A stretch of 64,000 nt of DNA from Lineus longissimus. Lineage: Eukaryota > Nemertea > Pilidiophora > Heteronemertea > Lineidae. Position 1 is the stretch's first letter, and each line of letters starts with the position of its first letter. Below are positions 57,331 through 64,000 of the stretch, one piece after another. The notes beneath the pieces are model-generated. The model ran no database searches and was not told the origin of the DNA. It was given only the letters and a program-made list of their open reading frames with translations. The stretch spans positions 8,806,001 to 8,870,000 of the forward strand of contig NC_088320.1 in the NCBI RefSeq assembly GCF_910592395.1, given 5' to 3'. A program made the position numbers and the translations under genes.

Positions 57331-58490
57331 ACATGACACTTAACTTCCCACATTTGGTGTGTCAAGTGAAACTATTGCCCTTTTATACATATGTTTATTT
57401 CAAACAAAAAGATGCATACAATCTCGTGCAGAAGGTGCATAGTGCAAGGGTGCTTTTACAAAGCAATAAAATCAATTTCACATATCAAGACATCTCAAAC
57501 CGTACAAAGATATTCGATAATTTCGTTCAAAAGTTCCTTCTCTCGTATTGTAATTCATCTCTTAATTTGATAAGATCGGCAATAAACTGCCCCCTCTGCA
57601 TCAAAACATGGTCAGCAGGTTCAGCTCTCTGTCTATTCTGGATGTGGCGTAAGCTTGACGCCAAAGAGGACATCCCACCATTTAAAGTCGTTCTAATACA
57701 ATGTCTTACATACGTATTTTCACTGCGGCTTACGGAATCTCGGAAGTTTAGAATTCTGCCCTCAATTAGGATTTCTATATCACATTCTCCAGTAATGTGG
57801 CTAATTAAATTGTTATGAGTTCTAGCAGAAATATATAGGACTCTACGAACACATTTTCTCCAGGCTGTTTAGAATCTGGCCATGAATGTCCTAGACAGGT
57901 ACCACATAACAGAACCGTAGAGTGGCATGCAGATGCGCTTAAACAGCAAATATCTTGCATCAGTTTTCGCATGACCAAACTGAGCTAAAAGGTTATTTGT
58001 CCCCCCATACAATTCATTGATACATCTTTCAACCCTGGCTGCATCTGCATCCGGTCCAAACGGGATTCCTAGATTCTTTTCGCACCTACTAGCTTGGAGA
58101 ACCACACCGTTAATTTGACGTTTTTGTCAGCAACTCGTCCAAAGACAAAAAACTTACTTTTATGACATTAATAGTTATCACATACCTAAAGAGAAAAATG
58201 TTGATATCCTTAACATGCTTTTTAACGAGGTTATCAATGGAGCTAAACATATCAAATCATCCGCATAATCAAATGCGCCGACAAAGTCACCCTACTCCAT
58301 TGTTCTTCAGTTCCACAAGTGATACATCCAGATATAGATTAAAGAGTATGGGGGACAAGACCCCTCCTTGCTTTACACCATTTGAAACGCTGAACGAGTT
58401 TGTTAGATGGTCATCCCATCTGACTCTGACTCGCTGACACGTATATAGGTTTGCAAGGAAACGAGCGACGAGGGGACATTGTCCCTTCCA

Positions 58491-58680
58491 TAGGAGAAGC
58501 CTGGGGAGCTTTACATGATGTACCCTATCGAACGCCTTAGAGGCGTCTAACATTACACAATATATAGAAGTGTTCCGAGAGTTGTAATACTCTATGGTTT
58601 CCTCGACAACACAACTACAGTCCCTACTTTTAGGAGAAAGCCTGAAGAGCTTTACATAATTTACCCTATCAAACGCCTTA
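58491..58680 (-). repeat. 140-bp tandem duplication within the LINE
   Basis: TAGGAGAA-GCCTG-GAGCTTTACAT starts at 58491 and again at 58631. Both copies continue ACCCTATC-AACGCCTTA. The second is interrupted at 58681 by the MITE and resumes at 59116 with GAGGCGTCTAACATTACACA. Confidence 0.85.
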
Positions 58681-59112
58681 AGCCCGTAGCACACTAGCCG
58701 CCAACTTCGGCGTTCACTGGCGTTTTTTGCCGCAAGAGTCCTGAACACCTGAAAAAATTTAGTGTGCTACGAACGGCGTCGGCGAACGCGACCTGCCGCA
58801 ACTGAACGCCAAATATCTAACATATGTTTGATTTTTGACGCGTGTCGCCGCGTTTGAACGCAAGAAGAAGCCAGGTGTGCTACGGATTGCCGCCTGAATC
58901 GGCGTCGGGCGGCGAGGCTACGGCCAATCAGTAGCGTCTTGATGTCACATGATTTCAAAATGGCAGCCTAAAGTTGCGGAAAAGACGCTACTGGACGCCG
59001 ATTCTGGGCAGGTGTGCTCTGACCGGGATCCACTGGCCGCCATCTTCGGCGTCGAGAGGCATCAGCTAAACGCTTCTTGTCGCCAAAGTTTGCGGCTAGT
59101 GTGCTGCGGGCT
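58681..59112. mobile_element. PIF/Harbinger-type MITE, 432 bp, TTA target duplication
   Basis: Ends AGCCCGTAGCACACTAGCCG and, read inward from the right, AGCCCGCAGCACACTAGCCG extend to a 32-base TIR with three mismatches. TTA flanks it at 58678-58680 and 59113-59115. The neighbouring duplicate has the empty site with a single TTA at 58537-58539. TTA (TWA) duplication is the PIF/Harbinger signature. The interior is rich in GGCG/CGCC words (for example CGGCGTCGGGCGGCG), unlike the AT-rich surroundings, and has no transposase. Confidence 0.92.
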
Positions 59113-59205
59113 TTAGAGGCGTCTAACATTACACAATATCTAGGAGTGTTGAGAGTTGTAATACTTTATGGTTTCCTCGACAGCATAACTACAATGCATA
59201 GTCAC

Positions 59206-60610
59206 AGTGGAAGACACTATAATGACAATATATTCCACTGTATGTAAGCCTTTAAGAGTTTTGACTTTTGTGACCTTTCAAATTAGGTCAAGGTCAAATT
59301 ACTTCAACCAGTGCATTATCTGATAGATCAATTGAATAGTAAATTCTGAGCAGGCTCGTTGTTATTATTCTTTCAATATAACTGAAATTTTTTTAGAATA
59401 TTTCAAACCTGGATAAACGCTACATTAGCTTTTTATCTCATGTATGAGGCCAGTAAAATCCAGGGCACAAGGTCATGCTCGTCGGTTTCAAACTGAAGTA
59501 TCGTACAAAACGAGCGAAATGTGGAGCGAAATGTGGCGCAGGTGTAGCCCACAACCGTTTTCGACGCGCAACTGACGAATGATGTTTTTCACAACGCTAT
59601 TGATTGCGTGTTTTAAAGACACGAAACGATGGCCAATCCTGTGATGAGATAAAAATACCGGGAACCACACAATATATGCGAATCTAGCCTCTCATTGTTG
59701 AGATAGTGTTGCAGCCGAAATCGGACAACTTTCCTTCATTTGTACCAACACATGACTTTACTGAATTTACATGCTTAAAACCTATTCCGAAGCAACCGAA
59801 TAGGTGACGTAGTTTTTTTCTTACTTTACTGACATGCTACATTTTTTGCGCAAAGCGATGCAGTGATGTCTCCTCGACTGTGCTCCGCATTTGCTCTGCT
59901 GTGCGAGCGCATGGACACTTTCGAAATGGTGGCGATGATGTTGATTCGGGGAGGTATATTCATTTAAATCGCACTGGATAAATACAAAACCACACTCATG
60001 TGTGCGGTCTCGAGGTTTCCAGGCAAAATACTATCACGCGAATGTAGTCTGATTCATCCGAAATCCCACCCGTGTAGTTTTGTGTATATTGTGACATACA
60101 TCAATGTATAAAGTAGAAAGAATCAAGCATTGCGCGAGACTGAATAACACTGGCGTTGCACATACAGGTTTGCTTGAACTAAGGAGTTTGACACCGGGCC
60201 CAAAAACAGCTAATGCGTGCACTTCCGACATCAAGGCGGGTTGTCTGATGTTGCATGTTCAGATGGAATGTAATGAAACCTCCGGAAATCAAAGTAACGC
60301 TTCATCAAAAGAAAACGAGTGTTTATGTAATCCTTTTCGTTAGTCGGTGAATAGTGAACGAATTACGAACTTAATGGCATTGCCTGACTATTATTCCTGG
60401 CATCCATTAAGGCAGGGAAGAAATAATAGCGGTGAAATGAGTGATGCTGAATTTCTGCTTCATCGCATGAGAGATCTAGTATCAATGTGGCTAGCATAAC
60501 AGACAACCTATTGGCTTCTTTCAAGTTGTTCTACTTCAAAAACGTTTGAATGTTGCTACCACTTAAAGCTGAACGGTCTTCACAAAATAAGCCACGACTG
60601 AGAGGTTAAT
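59206..60610. other. Non-coding stretch, nothing recognised
   Basis: Frames under 80 codons on both strands. Confidence 0.4.
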
Positions 60611-60614
60611 AAAA

Positions 60615-60730
60615 TCCGAATCCGGAGGGGTCCGAATCAGATTTATTTTATGTCGGCACGTATTGTGCTCAATAGTTTTGAGCAGTGCCGTCCGTGTCTG
60701 GGTTTGAAGGCTGGCGAACAAGGAACGGCA
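60615..60730 (+). repeat. Dispersed repeat family G, copy 2
   Basis: Direct match to 53945-54065; see there. Downstream text (ACCTTGCCAACATTTACCAC) is not shared. Confidence 0.6.
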
Positions 60731-62370
60731 AAGTCTAGTGCTCTCCAGGCAGGAATATCGGGCTCTATAAGTAGGACCTTGCCAACATTTACCACCCTGC
60801 CCCCGATTCAACACTAAAAAAGAATAGATTCAGAAAAATCACTCATAACCGATAAACTTGTTAAAACTCCTTGGCTTTCGTACTCGTTTATAAGGCATTA
60901 CGTTTTTTTTTATCCTGGGCAGCCACAAAATGGTTATTATCATGCACATGGCGAAAAAACCTTCCCTGGTTGAATAAGCTTCGTGCTAGCTATGTCAAGT
61001 TTCTAGTCTTTGTATCTAAACTTTCCAGTTCTTTACTATTGTGATCATGCATGGAATTGTTCGCAAAATTAGGTGGTAGAGCTTATTAAAATAAAAACTG
61101 ATTGGCAATAATTTGGTCAGTTATGGCCGCAGTTAATTATTGGCAATGATTAGAGCCCCTTGCTGAACAGACCTGAAAATCAAACCCATCGAAGAGCAGT
61201 ACAAGTGATGTCATATTTGAATTAATACGCGCATAATTAACAATGGCCGATTTCTTCCTCTCGATTCATTTTCTTTTACTAAACTCGTGTTCTTGTCAAA
61301 AATCGATGGATAGGAATATACACGAGTATGTGACTAACTTATAAGCGTATTAAATACATTGGGTACTTTGTTAAGGTAATTTGCTATAACTCCAGTAGGC
61401 TAGTGTTGTTGAAGCAATTGAATGATAATGAGCTCTTCGACAACTATACATATCAATGATTTCAGCTCTCCATTCAGGGCCAAAAAAGTCCCTGTTTGGT
61501 AAGCCAGGCTTGCCAAATAGTCACTTCCCATTTAAAATAACCTGAACGTGGCATGAGACCCCACGCCAATTTGATTACCAGCATTGTGTGAACACGGAAT
61601 ATAAACGACGCCCTAAAGGATAACTATCTTAGTCTCACTTCTCCAGTCATCACGCTTGCCAAAGCAGGAAAACGACAGGATCAACACGCAAGATCAATTG
61701 CGTGTGGTTCACTGGCAGTTGATCGGTTGGGCTGCTAATTCAACCTTCACCTGGCTATGAAGAATTTAGATGCAAAACGCTCCATATGACAATTTTACGA
61801 ATTTGGGCTTAGCTCTACACTCCAGCTCTTTGTCACTAAAATCATGTTCCCCTTACCATACATTGAACTGCTGAATAGTGCCTTTGTGTGCAAAAAGTTC
61901 CGTACGCCACTCCAGTTGTAGTGCATTTTTTCTTCAATGTTTGGTATGACTTGTGGCCAAGTTGGATAACAAAAATGCCCGTCCGCCATGTTTTGAACGA
62001 CTGGTCAGCCATGTTTCAAACGCCCTTAGATATGATAGACTACCATCAGGCCACAGTGGCGCTACCGTATTCACCAATAGAGCACTGGATGTTGAGCGTA
62101 GATATGAGCATCAGCTCATATAAACAGTAAATTCGCATTTTGTTGGTCTTGGGCCTAGTTTAAAGCCAACACTAATTTTAGGCATTAGATCCTGGGGGAG
62201 GTAGGCCTAATCATTTTCCACCAGTTATTGACCGCAGTGTGGTAGGATTCTTTGACTTGATAATTGCCGTGAAGTAATAGGCACAACATTCAGGTCTATG
62301 AGCTTCTGGACAGACTTCTTCCTCTTGGAGGGAAATATTGCTGATGCAAAATGCGGAAACTGCTAAATCT
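60731..62370. other. Non-coding stretch, nothing recognised
   Basis: Short frames only. I looked for a pogo-type 5' TIR here (CAGTRGAACCTC) and did not find one. Confidence 0.4.
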
Positions 62371-62378
62371 TTTGTATT

Positions 62379-63576
62379 TTGTCTTCATATTCACAACTGC
62401 CATTGGACCCTGATGAGAATGATGAAACTGATGATCCTGGACTACCAATATGTCACAACAGCTATAGTGTAGCTGAAAGGTTGCGCCACGTCTTCGATTG
62501 CGAACATGCGATTAAACATGGTTGGCTGCTGAATGTGGCAGAGTTTGCCAGACGCTACAGTCTGACAGTTACGCCATTGCGAAGATGGAAAGCAAATCGA
62601 GAAACGTTAATGGAACAGGCCGAAGTAGGAGGGTCAGAAGCAACCACAATGGATGGTGGCCACAAGTGGAGGAGCAGGTTCACAACCGATTTCTCGAACT
62701 ACGTCGTCTCGCCCTCCCCGTCCGTCTCCAGGGGTGATCAAATCCAAGCTGCTCAGCTGGAACTCAACCGCTGATGGGATGACAGTCCACGTGACGAAAG
62801 ACACAACTACCTTTGTAACCGACCGGACCGGTATGAGACGGAAACGTATTGTATATCATCGCATGACAAGAGACACTTCTTCAATTCCAGCTGACGCTAA
62901 TGAGCGTGTCCGCCGATTTCAAGGAAACGTCAGGGACACAGTGAGGCAATTAACATGAAAGGGGGAAAAAACGCAAGCCCATGTTGTGTTCAGAGACCAG
63001 GCTTCATTCAAGAAATTGGCGGACTTGAAAACATTTCTGAAAATGTACGTGTAATACATCATCACGATGGAAGAATCATTACACACACAAACATTGGCTT
63101 CATGAAGTCTTTTTTTCAATTCATTAGTGAACTTGAACCAAATACAAGGCTTTTACTCTTAGATCAGGTGAGACCTCACTTGGCTGATGAATTCTGTGCA
63201 CCTATTGTAGAAGCTGGTGTGCTAACTCATAACATTCCTGCCCAGTGCACATCTATGAGTCAACCTTTGGACTTGACCATTATGCGGGCATTTAAAGCCC
63301 ACGTTAGGCGCTGCTAGAAAGCCTGGAAACATACAAATACTGCAGCCGCTGGCACCGGTCTTAGAATACCCCTTTCATCTGTTCTACAGATCATCAGACG
63401 AGCTTGGGTTGACGTCCCTCCTCAATCAACACGTGCCTTTCAGGTAGCTGGACTCGTTCCCAATGAAAACGGGCAGTACAGGAATATGATTGTCTTGATG
63501 AGGAAGATGCTGAGGACAGTGATATTGCTTTTGATGACCTCGAGAATGATGATAATCCGGGTGATAATGCCTTGTA
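62379..63576 (+). pseudogene. pogo/Tigger transposase
   Basis: In known elements this DDE protein excises and inserts the transposon at TA. The frame 62379-62774 opens with an HTH-like region (NVAEFARRYSLTVTPLRRWK). The signal moves to another frame at about 62600 with WPQVEEQVHNRFLELRRLA, the CENP-B-type second DNA-binding region, then back. The catalytic part is in 62955-63317: RLLLLDQVRPHLADEF with the second acidic residue (Asp codon 63162-63164), then PAQCTSMSQPLDLTIMRAFK. A stop at 63315-63317 is followed in frame by KAWKHTNTAA and VAGLVPNENGQYRN. A shift near 63480 leads to an acidic tail (DEEDAEDSDIAFDDLEND) ending at 63574-63576. The first catalytic Asp region is not found, so a deletion is likely near 62950. 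Multiple shifts and a stop: inactive. Confidence 0.85.
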
Positions 63577-64000
63577 ATTCCACTGTTCCTACGGTCAGAA
63601 ATCTGAATGTAAAAGCAAATTTTCAAAAATGGAATATACTGAATTTTTCATGGTATGAAATAAAGTGTAATTTCGGCCAGCTTTAATTCTGGTCAATTAG
63701 GCCCATTCAAAGTTATCAGAATGCATCAATACTTTATTCAAAATCCGGCTCTCTCCATGCTTTTTCAATTGACATGAAATAAACATCATCCTTTTACAGA
63801 TCAATCTGTCCTGATCGTGTCATTGTGCTTTTGGACACCCCTTTTGTACTCATTATGCATACTATAATAAGGTTTGGCCTGGCCTGGGAAAAGACCGATA
63901 AAATGCGAACTCACTGTTTCTTTGGGTTTTTTTAAAGCTTAAACCCGCAGTGGGTGTTCTTTATTCACATCCTTACTATATTACAATATTGATCTGGGAA
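63577..64000. other. Flank of the pogo remnant, nothing recognised
   Basis: No TIR matching the pogo-type MITE at 13.75 kb is seen before the window ends. AT-rich. Confidence 0.4.

Larger units (their letters stand above)
57370..59205 (-). pseudogene. Non-LTR retrotransposon: RT palm to 3' end
   Basis: Reading leftwards: YCVMLDASKAFDRVHHVKL (palm aspartate), then LVARFLANLYTCQRVRVRW, NGVKQGGVLSPILFNLYLD, and YADD at 58256-58267. LGIPFGPDADAARVERCINE and LLFKRICMPLYGSVMWY lie in 57869-58105. An open C-terminal stretch (CVRRVLYISARTHNNLISHI to LRDELQYERRNF) ends at a stop at 57527-57529. An AATAAA-like signal (minus) lies near 57395. Stops at about 57885 and between blocks, a 140-bp tandem duplication of the palm and a MITE in the second duplicate show it is dead. 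EN and the start are missing. Clade not assigned. Confidence 0.85.

Noticed and set aside
57279-57818. 179-codon plus-strand open frame as a gene
   Set aside because: It is the complement of a LINE ORF2 C-terminus whose minus-strand translation has clear family motifs.

Overview
The window reads as AT-rich nuclear DNA of an invertebrate animal. There is no bacterial-style gene packing, no operon, no long open frame and no host gene I can name. Every protein-like stretch I recognise is a decayed piece of a transposable element: Ty3/gypsy, several non-LTR retrotransposon lineages, PIF/Harbinger, pogo/Tigger and Tc1/mariner. The mix of element classes, many inverted-repeat (MITE-like) elements and abundant short acatgta-type words fit a marine invertebrate genome (for example an echinoderm, hemichordate, amphioxus or mollusc), but I cannot fix the phylum from the sequence alone.

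Layout. 1-6.6 kb: a long-armed mariner-type foldback (1294-1867) and two copies of a dispersed repeat carrying a TGACGTCA palindrome. 6.6-8 kb: a 58-bp-arm hairpin and a four-copy array with an exact 81-bp period that alternates in two subtypes. 9.8-11.4 kb: a TIR element split by a 1.13-kb compound foldback element. 12-12.9 kb: a non-LTR reverse transcriptase pseudogene. 13.75 kb: a pogo-type MITE. 14.9-15.7 kb: a duplicated, unidentified coding-like segment on the minus strand. 15.7-17.6 kb: a PIF/Harbinger element with a broken transposase and recognisable ends, followed by a 220-bp foldback. 19.6-24.5 kb: gypsy RNase H and mariner scraps and a small MITE. 25.5-25.9 kb: an inverted pair of short tandem GGTACCTATGTTCCCC-like arrays. 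27-28.9 kb: a CR1/L2-like LINE pseudogene abutting a TIR element. 32 kb: a short 63-73-bp tandem array. 37 kb: an 868-bp element with 42-bp perfect TIRs. 40.5-43.4 kb: a tRNA-derived SINE head, a minus-strand gypsy pol remnant split by a palindromic MITE, and a Tc1-like TIR element. 43.8-50 kb: more MITEs, a 116-bp MITE with an empty-site match elsewhere in the window, a roughly 300-bp tandem array and a 2.6-kb inverted structure. 52-56.6 kb: foldback relatives, a tandem array with internal hairpins and an inverted repeat partner of 44.6 kb. 57-59.2 kb: two LINE fragments in opposite orientation, one carrying a 432-bp Harbinger MITE with a TTA target duplication. 62.4-63.6 kb: a pogo/Tigger transposase pseudogene.

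The main content is a layered record of insertions. In four places the pre-insertion sequence can be read from the window itself: the repeat copy at 28.4 kb for the 10.1-kb insertion, the copy at 36.3 kb for the 45.9-kb MITE, the neighbouring duplicate for the 58.7-kb MITE, and the reading frame of gypsy pol for the 41.1-kb MITE. No gene system (defence, metabolic or otherwise) is visible. All family names rest on motifs read by eye; no database search was possible.
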